This document shows, in pieces, positions 10,001 through 17,008 of a stretch of DNA of 64,000 nt. Numbering within the stretch: position 1 is the first letter of the stretch; each line of letters opens with the position of its first letter. Made by a program: the position numbers and the translations under genes. The DNA is from Betaproteobacteria bacterium. Its GTDB lineage: Bacteria; Pseudomonadota; Gammaproteobacteria; Burkholderiales; Burkholderiaceae_C. Location: the NCBI GenBank assembly GCA_025356445.1, contig JANXSZ010000007.1:1-64000 (forward strand). The letters run 5' to 3'. The notes under the pieces were generated by a model. It had not been told where the DNA came from. It saw only the letters and a list, made by a program, of their open reading frames with translations, and made no database searches.

Positions 10001-10279
10001 ATGGCCACTGCAACACACAACCCTCGCCATCGCCATCGCAACACTGTCGCCCTCCTCGGTCTCGCGTTGATTCTCTGCATGAACCTGCCGACTGGCGCAC
10101 AAGCGAGAGCAAAAAGATACACAACCAGCGATGCGACTGGCGAAGCCAGCCCCAGAAATGCCGGCAAGACCAAGTTCTACCGAGGCTCTGAGGAAACAGG
10201 CAAAGAGCGCGACCGTCGCTTGTCACGCGAATGCAAAGGAATGACCAACGCAGGAGCCTGCGCGGGCTACACCCGATAA
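10001..10279 (+). CDS. Small exported basic protein, unknown function
   Basis: A 92-residue open frame starting at ATG 10001. Residues 17-34 form a hydrophobic signal-peptide-like segment (VALLGLALILCMNLPTGA) preceded by a basic His/Arg-rich start and followed by an AQA-type cleavage site. The mature part is short, basic and polar, with two cysteines (SRECKGM and GACAGYTR) that could form one disulfide. It is divergent from the aminotransferase. I do not recognise a family. Codon use and the signal peptide argue that it is real, but this is not certain. Confidence 0.6.
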   Translation: MATATHNPRHRHRNTVALLGLALILCMNLPTGAQARAKRYTTSDATGEASPRNAGKTKFYRGSEETGKERDRRLSRECKGMTNAGACAGYTR

Positions 10280-10297
10280 AACTGCACCGACGCCCGC

Positions 10298-11590
10298 CTA
10301 AGCAGGTCGCACCATCTTGCAGCTGGTAGGTTGCTCCGCCTGCGCAGCACTGATCTGTTTGATGACGCGAAACCCGTAACCCGAGCCTTCCACATCAAAC
10401 CTCACGCCCGGCGCACCCTGGCGCTCCATCAACCCCACAACCAAGGGCTGCTGGAACTGGTGGTCAGCCAGTCGTACCGCACCGCTTTGACCATATAAAC
10501 CTACGCTTGTGCTTGCCAGTTGGTCTCCGACAGCTATTGAATTGGTAGTGCCGGCTTTCTCTAGCGCCTGTACCAGCGCCTCCACCATCAGCTGCATTCG
10601 CATGTGCACATAGTCGTCCGCTGGCTTGGGGAAACGCTGGCGGAAAGCTTGGTAAAAAGTCTCGTTTGGCAAACCGGGCACATTGGGCAGCCAATCAGCC
10701 ACAGCAATGACCTTGCCGACACCAGCTTCGCCAATGGCGGCAGGCACACCCAGGGCATTGCCGTAGAACGTGTAGAACTTGCCCTCAAAACCGACTTCTT
10801 TGGCCGCCTTAACCAAGAGCGTCAAATCATTACCCCAGTTCCCCGTGATAACGGCCTGCGCACCACTGGCTTTGATTTTGGCGGCATAGGGCAAAAAGTC
10901 TTTTACCCGCCCCAATGGGTGCAATTCGTCGCCCACGATATGCACATCCGGGCGTTGCACACCCAGTTGACGCCTGGCTTCGCGCACCACAGCTTGGCCA
11001 AAGCTGTAATCCTGACCCATCAGGTAAGCATTCTTGATGCTGCGATCGTCCTTTAAAACCTCCATCAGCGCCGCCATGCGCATGTCGGCGTGGGCATCAA
11101 AACGGAAATGCCAAAAGCTGCATTTCTCATTGGTCAAAATTGGGTCTACCGCCGAATAATTAAGGAACAGCACCCGCTTTGCGGGCTCGCGCTCGTTGTG
11201 TTTGTTGATAGCATCAATCAACACAGCGGCGGTCGCTGACGAATTACCTTGCACCACAAACTGCGCGCCATCGTCAATGGCCGCACGCAGTGCGCTCAGG
11301 GCCTCTTCGTTTTGCCCCTTGCTGTCATAGCGCACCAAACTCAGCATACGCGACCCACCGGCAGTGGCAGGCAACTTCACCCCACCGCGGGCATTGACCC
11401 GCTCGACGGCCCAAATGAGGTTACGGAACACGGCTTCCCCCGTATTGGCAAAGGGGCCACTCAAACCTTCAATCATGGCGATTTTGAGGGGCGTAAGTTC
11501 TGCTGTAGCAGCACCACTGTTGAAGCCCAAAGTCAGCGCAGATAACGCCAAAAAACTGGATTTCAAGACCTGACGTCGTAGCAATTTCAT
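10298..11590 (-). CDS. Periplasmic ABC-transporter substrate-binding protein, branched-chain amino acid type
   Basis: A 430-residue periplasmic-binding-protein type I (Peripla_BP_6) protein with a signal peptide (MKLLRRQVLKSSFLALSALT, then GAATA). The mature start LKIAMIEGLSGPFANTGEA is the usual ligand-site edge of LivJ/UrtA-like proteins. I start at 11590 because AAGGAA lies 8 nt upstream; a longer frame extends 31 codons further with no such site. No permease or ATPase genes are adjacent, so it is an orphan binding protein or sensor partner. The ligand is unknown. Confidence 0.88.
   Translation of the reverse strand: MKLLRRQVLKSSFLALSALTLGFNSGAATAELTPLKIAMIEGLSGPFANTGEAVFRNLIWAVERVNARGGVKLPATAGGSRMLSLVRYDSKGQNEEALSALRAAIDDGAQFVVQGNSSATAAVLIDAINKHNEREPAKRVLFLNYSAVDPILTNEKCSFWHFRFDAHADMRMAALMEVLKDDRSIKNAYLMGQDYSFGQAVVREARRQLGVQRPDVHIVGDELHPLGRVKDFLPYAAKIKASGAQAVITGNWGNDLTLLVKAAKEVGFEGKFYTFYGNALGVPAAIGEAGVGKVIAVADWLPNVPGLPNETFYQAFRQRFPKPADDYVHMRMQLMVEALVQALEKAGTTNSIAVGDQLASTSVGLYGQSGAVRLADHQFQQPLVVGLMERQGAPGVRFDVEGSGYGFRVIKQISAAQAEQPTSCKMVRPA
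10531..10570 (-). repeat. Dispersed palindromic repeat, copy in binding-protein gene
   Basis: AGCTATTGAATTGGTAG followed by TAGCGCC matches the AGCTAT.AATT core of the repeat found elsewhere in the window. It is a degenerate copy lying in frame within the binding-protein gene. Confidence 0.4.
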
Positions 11591-11681
11591 ACAAATATTT
11601 CCTTGAAAATCAACGTGTTGCACACAGATTAGATCCATGCAGCGCTCACGGTGAGGGCTGCGAAGTGTATAGGAGCTTTTC

Positions 11682-12083
11682 ATGTTTTTTACCCCTGTTA
11701 TTCGCCACGCTGCCCACCATGTTCACCACAACAACCTGCGCTCACTTGACCGCAGTCTGGAGCGATTCTTGAGCGATGCGGTGGCTACGCCGGCGCGCCA
11801 GACCGGCGTCACTGGCCACGCGTTTGAGCAAGACGAAACCAGCTTTACCTTGCGACTGGACGTGCCTGGTGTCGCTAAAGAGCACCTGACTATCGGCATT
11901 GAAGGCGCTGTGGTGCGCATTGAAAGCCTAGCGGACGCACCGCGCCAAGTTAAAGCGGCCTATGAGCTGCCACAAGAAATTGATGCTACCGCCAGCGAAG
12001 CCAAACTGGAATACGGCGTGCTGACCCTCAAACTCGGCAAAAAAGTACCGGTGAGCAATGTGACCTCACTCGCAGTGAACTGA
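11682..12083 (+). CDS. Small heat-shock protein, Hsp20 family
   Basis: A 133-residue alpha-crystallin-domain chaperone. Domain residues about 45-125 include FTLRLDVPGVAKEHLTIGIE and the hallmark GVLTLKL near the end. Such proteins hold unfolding proteins as ATP-independent cytoplasmic oligomers. The N-terminal arm is His-rich (RHAAHHVHHNN). AGGAG lies 7 nt before the ATG. It is divergent from the binding-protein gene across 91 bp; I see no convincing heat-shock promoter there. A hairpin follows at 12117-12155. Confidence 0.92.
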   Translation: MFFTPVIRHAAHHVHHNNLRSLDRSLERFLSDAVATPARQTGVTGHAFEQDETSFTLRLDVPGVAKEHLTIGIEGAVVRIESLADAPRQVKAAYELPQEIDATASEAKLEYGVLTLKLGKKVPVSNVTSLAVN

Positions 12084-12116
12084 GTCTCCTGTGGCCCGAG
12101 CGCCACGTCACCCAGT

Positions 12117-12155
12117 GCAGGCCCATCACCGCTCCCATCGCGGCAATGGGCCTGC
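12117..12155 (+). terminator. Hairpin after hsp20
   Basis: A 10-bp inverted repeat (GCAGGCCCAT, ATGGGCCTGC) with a 19-nt loop starts 34 nt past the hsp20 stop. There is no U-run on the plus strand, so this is only a probable transcript end. Confidence 0.45.
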
Positions 12156-12230
12156 GCACATGGGCTTGTCACCCTCTCTGAAACCCCGGCAACCCCCGTG
12201 CGGAACACAGCTTGATTGATTTAGAATCAT

Positions 12231-12252
12231 GTGAATGATAATAAATTGCATT
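12231..12252 (+). promoter_or_regulatory. Fur-box-like operator and -10 region of the feo operon
   Basis: The stretch GTGAATGATAATAAATTGCATT contains TGATAAT-A-AATTGCA, matching 11 of 14 arm positions of the 7-1-7 Fur consensus TGATAAT-N-ATTATCA. The GATAAT at 12237-12242 can also serve as a -10 box, with TTGATT repeats upstream at 12212 and 12216. Iron repression of feoAB by Fur is known in many bacteria; here it is inferred from the sequence. Confidence 0.5.
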
Positions 12253-12275
12253 CGCATCCCAAAGGTTTGCACGGT

Positions 12276-12542
12276 ATGACGGCATTCAGCCTGTTAGCGC
12301 TGCCGCCCCAGCAAACTGCCACAGTGCTGCAACTGATGGCCCCGGCAAATACCCCTGTTGAGCCAAACCTGCTCATGCGCTTGGGTGAACTGGGCTTCCT
12401 GCCCGGTGAACAAGTCACGGTACTGCGCCATGGCCCAGGCGGGCGCGAACCTATCGCTGTTCAAATCGGTGACACCATTTTTGCGCTGCGAGCCCTTGAA
12501 GCCAGCTGCATCGCCGTGGATGTTGCAGTAAAGACAACATGA
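12276..12542 (+). CDS. feoA: Ferrous iron transport protein A
   Basis: An 88-residue SH3-like cytoplasmic accessory protein of the Feo system (LMRLGELGFLPGEQVTVLRHGPGG, then PIAVQIGDTIFALRALEA). I chose the ATG at 12276 because an upstream in-frame GTG at 12231 lies inside the Fur-like box and promoter. A weak AAAGG lies 11 nt ahead. Its stop overlaps the feoB start as ATGA, so the two are translationally coupled. Confidence 0.93.
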   Translation: MTAFSLLALPPQQTATVLQLMAPANTPVEPNLLMRLGELGFLPGEQVTVLRHGPGGREPIAVQIGDTIFALRALEASCIAVDVAVKTT

Positions 12543-14482
12543 CCCCTAGCATCGCCCTCGTCGGCAACCCCAATTGCGGCAAAACCGCGCTGTTCAACCT
12601 GCTCACAGGTGCGCGGCAAAAAGTCGCCAACTACGCCGGCGTGACTGTTGAGCGCAAAGAAGGACGCATGGTGCTGCCTGATGGGCGTACCGCCTCCGTG
12701 GTTGACCTCCCCGGTTCTTACAGTTTGACGCCCTCCACAGCCGACGAAGCCGTGACCCATGATGTGGTGATGGGTTTGCGCGCAGGCGAGGCCCAGCCTG
12801 ACATCATCATCTCCGTGGTAGACGCGACCAATCTGCGCATGAACCTGCGTTTGGTACTGCAGCTGCGCGCACTCGGGCGGCCCATGGTCATGGCGCTCAA
12901 TATGATGGACGTGGCGCGTGCACGCGGCCTGCGCATTGATGTGCAAAAGCTTTCGCAAGAACTCGGTATGCCCGTCATCGAAACCGTGGCGATCAACAAC
13001 AACAGCTGGACGCAATGGTTGGGCCATCTGCTGGGCAAAGAGTCCTCGAACGGGCGAGAGGCATTGGTCGCAGCAGCGCAGCAAGCACTGACCTTTGCCA
13101 CAAACGCCACAAGCGTCAACGCAAAAAATACAACAACAACGGCAAGCACGTTGGCAGAGACTGCCCCAACAGCCATGCGGGAACTGACTGCATTACAAAC
13201 GCAAGTCAAGCACATACTTGCGGTGGCGGTGCCTAACGCCTCTCAGGTCAAACGCTTCAACCACCGCATCGATGCTGTTGTGATGCACCCGGTGTGGGGC
13301 CTTGTGCTGCTCGCTGCGCTGTTGTTTTTGATTTTTCAAGCTGTATTTGCCTGGGCCAATGTGCCTATGGACGCCATCAAGGAGGCGATGGCATTTGTGG
13401 GTGAGTGGGTGAAAGCACATATGCAGGAAGGCCTGCTGCGCAGTTTGCTGGTGGACGGCATCATTGCAGGCGTGGGCAGCGTGGCTGTGTTTTTGCCACA
13501 AATTTTGATTCTGTTTTTCTTCATTCTGGCGTTGGAAGAATCTGGCTACCTGCCCCGAGCAGCATTTTTGCTGGACAACCTGATGGGCAAGGTCGGGCTG
13601 TCAGGTCGGGCGTTCATTCCTCTGCTGTCGAGTTTTGCCTGTGCCATTCCCGGCATCATGGCCACTCGCACGATACCGAACTGGCGCGACAGGCTCGCCA
13701 CCATCATGATTGCGCCACTGATGACCTGTTCAGCACGGCTGCCGCTGTACGCTCTGCTGATTGGCGCCTTTGTGCCTGAACGTCACATAGGCTGGGTCAA
13801 CCAGCAAGGCATCACACTGTTTGCGCTGTACGTTGCGGGTATCGTGTCCGCCATGGCCGTCGCCTGGACGCAAAAACGCATTTGGACAAAATCCAACTAC
13901 CAGCCACTGATGCTGGAGCTCCCCCCCTACCGCCTGCCCAATCTGCGCAATCTGGCTCTCGGCCTGTGGCAGCGTGTCACCATATTCCTGAACCGTGTGG
14001 GCACCATCATTTTTGCCTTGATGGTGGTGCTGTGGTTCCTGGCAACCTTTCCCAGCCCCCCGCTGGGTGCCACAGGGGCGGCCATCCAGTACAGCTTTGC
14101 CGGGATGATTGGCAAGGCACTGGAAGTTATCTTTCTACCGATTGGTTTTAACTGGCAGATTTCCATCGCTTTGGTGCCTGGCATGGCTGCGCGCGAAGTG
14201 GCTGTGGGGGCTTTAGGCACGGTGTACGCCCTGTCTGCCAGTGCCGAAGAAACCGCCAGCGCACTCAGCCCGCTGATCGCACAAAGCTGGTCCGTCGCGA
14301 CGGCTTACTCCTTGTTGGCGTGGTACGTGTTCGCACCGCAATGCCTTTCCACACTCGCGGTGGTGCGGCGTGAAACCAACTCGTGGCGTTATCCGCTGCT
14401 GATGGCTGGTTATTTGTTTACGTTGGCGTATGTGGCGTCTTTCATCACCTACCGGGTGACGCTTTGGCTGACACAGGGCTAA
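12539..14482 (+). CDS. feoB: Ferrous iron transporter B
   Basis: A 647-residue inner-membrane Fe(II) transporter. The N-terminal G domain has G1 GNPNCGKTALFN, G3 DLPGSY and G4 NMMD. Next come a helical GDI region, two Gate domains (including RAAFLLDNLMGKVGLSGRAFIPLLSSFACAIPGI, cited here by its core GRAFIPLLSSFACAIPG) and a C-terminal membrane part with GMAAREVAVGALGT. It is shorter than the 773-residue E. coli protein, mainly in the region between the G domain and the membrane part, where residues about 175-215 are low-complexity Ala/Thr/Asn. It follows feoA with a 4-nt overlap. Confidence 0.97.
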   Translation: MTPSIALVGNPNCGKTALFNLLTGARQKVANYAGVTVERKEGRMVLPDGRTASVVDLPGSYSLTPSTADEAVTHDVVMGLRAGEAQPDIIISVVDATNLRMNLRLVLQLRALGRPMVMALNMMDVARARGLRIDVQKLSQELGMPVIETVAINNNSWTQWLGHLLGKESSNGREALVAAAQQALTFATNATSVNAKNTTTTASTLAETAPTAMRELTALQTQVKHILAVAVPNASQVKRFNHRIDAVVMHPVWGLVLLAALLFLIFQAVFAWANVPMDAIKEAMAFVGEWVKAHMQEGLLRSLLVDGIIAGVGSVAVFLPQILILFFFILALEESGYLPRAAFLLDNLMGKVGLSGRAFIPLLSSFACAIPGIMATRTIPNWRDRLATIMIAPLMTCSARLPLYALLIGAFVPERHIGWVNQQGITLFALYVAGIVSAMAVAWTQKRIWTKSNYQPLMLELPPYRLPNLRNLALGLWQRVTIFLNRVGTIIFALMVVLWFLATFPSPPLGATGAAIQYSFAGMIGKALEVIFLPIGFNWQISIALVPGMAAREVAVGALGTVYALSASAEETASALSPLIAQSWSVATAYSLLAWYVFAPQCLSTLAVVRRETNSWRYPLLMAGYLFTLAYVASFITYRVTLWLTQG

Positions 14483-14493
14483 AAGGAAAAGCC

Positions 14494-14745
14494 ATGCTTG
14501 AAAATACTGTCGTTTTTGGTTTGGTCGCTTTGTGTGCGGCCTACAGCCTGTGGGCTTTTTTACCTGTAGCACTTAAGCGCAGTACCGCTACGGTGCTGGT
14601 CAACAGTGGCCTTCCGCTGGGGATTTTTGCAGCACGCGTGAACAAACTGATCGCACAAGATACGGGCTGTGGTTCGGGTTGCGGGTCATGCAGCAGCAGC
14701 TCCGCACCCGTTGAAAAACCTGTAGTTTGGCACTACAAAAAGTAG
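14494..14745 (+). CDS. Small Cys-rich membrane protein of the feo operon (DUF6587-like)
   Basis: An 83-residue protein, 11 nt after feoB, with AAAGGAAAA before its ATG. It has one N-terminal transmembrane helix (residues about 5-25) and a second amphipathic stretch. The tail has the cysteine cluster GCGSGCGSCSSSS, which could bind iron or another metal, or an Fe-S cluster. It occupies the place of FeoC in enterobacteria but shows no winged-helix sequence. I believe it belongs to the DUF6587 family of feo-linked proteins; the function is unknown. Confidence 0.8.
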   Translation: MLENTVVFGLVALCAAYSLWAFLPVALKRSTATVLVNSGLPLGIFAARVNKLIAQDTGCGSGCGSCSSSSAPVEKPVVWHYKK

Positions 14746-14776
14746 AGCACGCTATGCCCATGGAAGTTGCTCTACT
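14741..14776. terminator. Bidirectional hairpin between feo operon and tsaD
   Basis: A perfect 9-bp inverted repeat, AGTAGAGCA and TGCTCTACT, with an 18-nt loop. It covers the stop codon of the small membrane-protein gene and lies 28 nt from the convergent tsaD stop. It may end transcription from both sides. Confidence 0.5.
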
Positions 14777-14803
14777 GGCATTTATTGCGCCAGATCACGG
14801 CAC

Positions 14804-15856
14804 CTAAGCGTCCACAGCATCCAGGCCCCAGCGCGGTCGCACGTTGAAAGCGTAATCACGGTTCGGTTGCGCGATACCAGCTTGCAAGCGCATCGCCCCT
14901 GCCATGGCAATCATCGCGCCGTTATCGGTGCACAAATCTAACTCAGGGTAATGCACCCTGACCTTCAACTTGGCACAGGCTTCGTTCAACTGCTGGCGCA
15001 GTGCCTTGTTGGCCCCTACCCCACCCGCCACAACCAAGCGCTTCAACCCGGTCAGCTTGAGCGCTGAAAGCGATTTTTTCAGCAGCACTTCGACGATGGC
15101 CGCTTGCGTGGAAGCAGCCAAGTCGGCCTTGCGTGCTGGCAAATCGTTACCCAGCTTTTTGGCTTGCGTCAGCACCGCTGTTTTAAGACCAGAGAACGAG
15201 AAATCCAGATTCCCGCTGTGCAGCAAAGGCCGGGGCAGTGCAAACGCTTTGGCGTCACCCGTCTCGGCCAAGCGCGACAACGCCGGGCCGCCGGGGTAGC
15301 CCAGACCCATCAGCTTGGCGGATTTGTCAAACGCCTCGCCGGCCGCATCGTCAATCGTTTCGCCCAGCATCGCGTAACGTCCTACACCATCTACCCGCAT
15401 CAGCTGGGTATGGCCACCCGACACCAACAGCGCCACAAAAGGGAATTCAGGTGGGTCTGCACTCAAAAATGGCGACAGCAAATGCCCTTCCAAATGGTGG
15501 ATGCCCAGCACTGGCAAGCCTCGCGCAGCAGCCAGCGCACAGGCAACCCCAGCCCCTACCAAGAGCGCACCCGCCAAACCCGGCCCTTGGGTGTAGGCCA
15601 CCACATCTACATCGGCCAAGGTTTTACCTGCCTCGGCAAGCACTTGGCGCGTCAGCGGCAAAACGCGGCGAATGTGGTCACGGCTAGCCAACTCGGGCAC
15701 AACCCCCCCATAGGCCTGGTGCATGTCGATCTGGCTGTACAGTGCGTGCGCGTGCAACACCGGAACGCCCTGGGCGCGGCACTGCACCAAAGCGACACCG
15801 GTTTCATCGCATGACGACTCAAAGCCCAGCACCAACAGTTCAGATGGGCCAGACAT
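14804..15856 (-). CDS. tsaD: tRNA N6-threonylcarbamoyladenosine transferase TsaD
   Basis: A 350-residue ASKHA-fold protein that transfers threonylcarbamoyl to A37 of ANN-decoding tRNAs, together with TsaB and TsaE. The N-terminus is [16 protein letters not shown]. The metal-binding HHLEGH motif and [10 protein letters not shown] follow, and [12 protein letters not shown] lies near the C-terminus. I start at [11 protein letters not shown] (15856); the frame stays open 29 codons further upstream but that part is not conserved. It is convergent with the feo operon and divergent from the ANTAR regulator. Confidence 0.96.
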   Translation of the reverse strand: MSGPSELLVLGFESSCDETGVALVQCRAQGVPVLHAHALYSQIDMHQAYGGVVPELASRDHIRRVLPLTRQVLAEAGKTLADVDVVAYTQGPGLAGALLVGAGVACALAAARGLPVLGIHHLEGHLLSPFLSADPPEFPFVALLVSGGHTQLMRVDGVGRYAMLGETIDDAAGEAFDKSAKLMGLGYPGGPALSRLAETGDAKAFALPRPLLHSGNLDFSFSGLKTAVLTQAKKLGNDLPARKADLAASTQAAIVEVLLKKSLSALKLTGLKRLVVAGGVGANKALRQQLNEACAKLKVRVHYPELDLCTDNGAMIAMAGAMRLQAGIAQPNRDYAFNVRPRWGLDAVDA

Positions 15857-16024
15857 CACAGTGGGTGCGGTCGGTGCAAGCCGATGTTCCGAAATTTGCA
15901 ACAGTTTTCTCCGATAAAAAGGGTTAAGTTTAGGTGAGTCCATTGTTTATAGCGCGCACCGCAGGTCGTCTGCAGCGCAACCCTGCCCAGGCAACACTGG
16001 CGCGAAACTTGCGGTATTTTGCGC

Positions 16025-16693
16025 ATGGATAACGCTTTACGCATTGTCGTCGTCGCTCCCGATCTGGCGGTCATTGACCCCGAAGACGAGCACGCCCTCT
16101 CGCAGGCTGAACGCTCACGCTCGCTGCGCATCGGCCTGCTGGAGAACGGCTTTAACCTTGTAGCCACCCTGCCCGCCGACGTGTTCCTCACCGAGCGGCT
16201 GGCTCAGCTGCAACCTGATCTGGTCATTGTTGACGCTGAAAGCGATGCCCGTGATGCCTTGGAGCATGTGGTGATGGCAACACGGGACGAGCGGCGCCCG
16301 ATTGTGATGTTCACCAACGACCAAGATACCTCGCACGTGAAGGCTGCGGTGGCCGCTGGCGTATCAGCCTACATCGTGGCGGGCCTGTCAGCAGACCGCA
16401 TTCGCCCTATTTTGGACGTGGCGCTGGCCCGCTTTCAACATGAAGAAGCCCTGCGTGACGAGCTGCAAGCCACCAAATCAGCCTTGAGCGAGCGCGATGC
16501 CGAGCTGCATGAGCGCACCGCCGAGTTGCACAACCGCAAAGTCATTGAGCGTGCCAAAGGCCTGCTGATGGAACGCCAAAATCTGAGCGAGCCTGCCGCC
16601 TACGCCAAGCTGCGCCAGACGGCCATGAACAAGGGCCTGAAAGTGGTTGAAATCGCACAACGCATGCTGGATGCCGCAGAACTTCTCGGCTAA
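16025..16693 (+). CDS. nasT: NasT-like ANTAR-domain response regulator
   Basis: A 222-residue RNA-binding antiterminator. An N-terminal receiver-like domain (1-130) is followed by a coiled-coil linker (about 135-165) and a C-terminal ANTAR domain (about 165-220, KVIERAKGLLMERQNLSEPAAYAKLR). D70 occupies the phosphoacceptor position, but only one acidic residue (D13) follows the first strand. The conserved receiver lysine is replaced (AYIVAGL), so phosphorylation is doubtful, as in known NasT proteins, which are controlled by sequestration by NasS. No nasS gene is adjacent. Two RNA leaders in this window carry the ANTAR target. Start chosen at the ATG; a TTG two codons upstream is possible. 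Confidence 0.9.
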   Translation: MDNALRIVVVAPDLAVIDPEDEHALSQAERSRSLRIGLLENGFNLVATLPADVFLTERLAQLQPDLVIVDAESDARDALEHVVMATRDERRPIVMFTNDQDTSHVKAAVAAGVSAYIVAGLSADRIRPILDVALARFQHEEALRDELQATKSALSERDAELHERTAELHNRKVIERAKGLLMERQNLSEPAAYAKLRQTAMNKGLKVVEIAQRMLDAAELLG

Positions 16694-16704
16694 ATTGGTG
16701 CACC

Positions 16705-16719
16705 GCACAAAAGCAGTGC
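16705..16719 (+). promoter_or_regulatory. NtrC-like dyad upstream of nrt operon
   Basis: GCAC-AAAAGCA-GTGC matches the GCAC-N7-GTGC core of enterobacterial NtrC sites. It lies 115 bp upstream of the sigma-54 -24 element, a normal enhancer distance. Binding by NtrC is inferred. Confidence 0.5.
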
Positions 16720-16790
16720 TTGCATAAAAAATGATGCTCCATTTCAGCACCATTTTCAGATATGAGGCCTACAGAGCAATACCAGCAGGC

Positions 16791-16823
16791 ACTTAAAGCT
16801 CCTTATTTAATAGCAAATATACA
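16791..16823 (+). repeat. Dispersed palindromic repeat, intergenic copy
   Basis: GCACTTAAAGCTCCTTATTTAATAGC fits the GCGCTTGA..AGCTAT.AATT..ATAGC pattern seen in six genes of this window. It lies just upstream of the sigma-54 promoter. Confidence 0.45.
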
Positions 16824-16833
16824 AAATATAAGC

Positions 16834-16849
16834 TGGCACACCCTTTGCT
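16834..16849 (+). promoter_or_regulatory. Sigma-54 promoter of the nrt operon
   Basis: TGGCAC-ACCCT-TTGCT is a near-perfect -24/-12 element: TGGCAC, five bases, TTGC[A/T]. The invariant GG and GC have correct spacing. The transcript would start about 12 nt downstream, just ahead of the ANTAR hairpins. This implies RpoN- and enhancer-dependent expression, probably under nitrogen limitation. Confidence 0.85.
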
Positions 16850-16862
16850 TATATGGGTACAA

Positions 16863-16914
16863 GACCAACGAAGGTCAGTTGAGTGTGACGGCCCAATGAC
16901 GGGCTCTTTCACAC
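16863..16914 (+). promoter_or_regulatory. ANTAR target: tandem hexaloop hairpins P1 and P2 in the nrt leader
   Basis: P1 at 16863-16876 is GACC-AACGAA-GGTC. P2 at 16883-16914 has an upper stem GCCC/GGGC around loop AATGAC and a lower stem GTGTGA/TCACAC. Both six-base loops carry A at position 1 and G at position 4, the known recognition feature of ANTAR proteins. They sit between the sigma-54 promoter and the terminator at 16926, as in the Klebsiella nasF leader. The NasT-like protein encoded just upstream is the obvious ligand. Confidence 0.85.
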
Positions 16915-16925
16915 CACACCCGGAC

Positions 16926-16978
16926 AAAGGCGTCCCCACCTGAAAGCTTTACAAGTTTGGGTGAGGACGCCTTTTTTT
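16926..16978 (+). terminator. Intrinsic terminator in the nrt leader (attenuator)
   Basis: Left arm AAAGGCGTCCCCACC and right arm GGTGAGGACGCCTTT pair over 15 bp with one mismatch, followed by a run of seven T and then GTTTTTT. It lies 31 nt before the first structural gene, so transcription would stop here unless the upstream hairpins are bound. The core GGCGTCCCC is shared with the nir leader terminator. Confidence 0.9.
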
Positions 16979-17008
16979 GTTTTTTGCAACTCTATTGGAG
17001 CCACCCTT

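Noticed and set aside
15857-15943. Upstream 29-codon extension of tsaD
   Set aside because: TsaD proteins begin close to [12 protein letters not shown], and the extension looks like untranslated leader.
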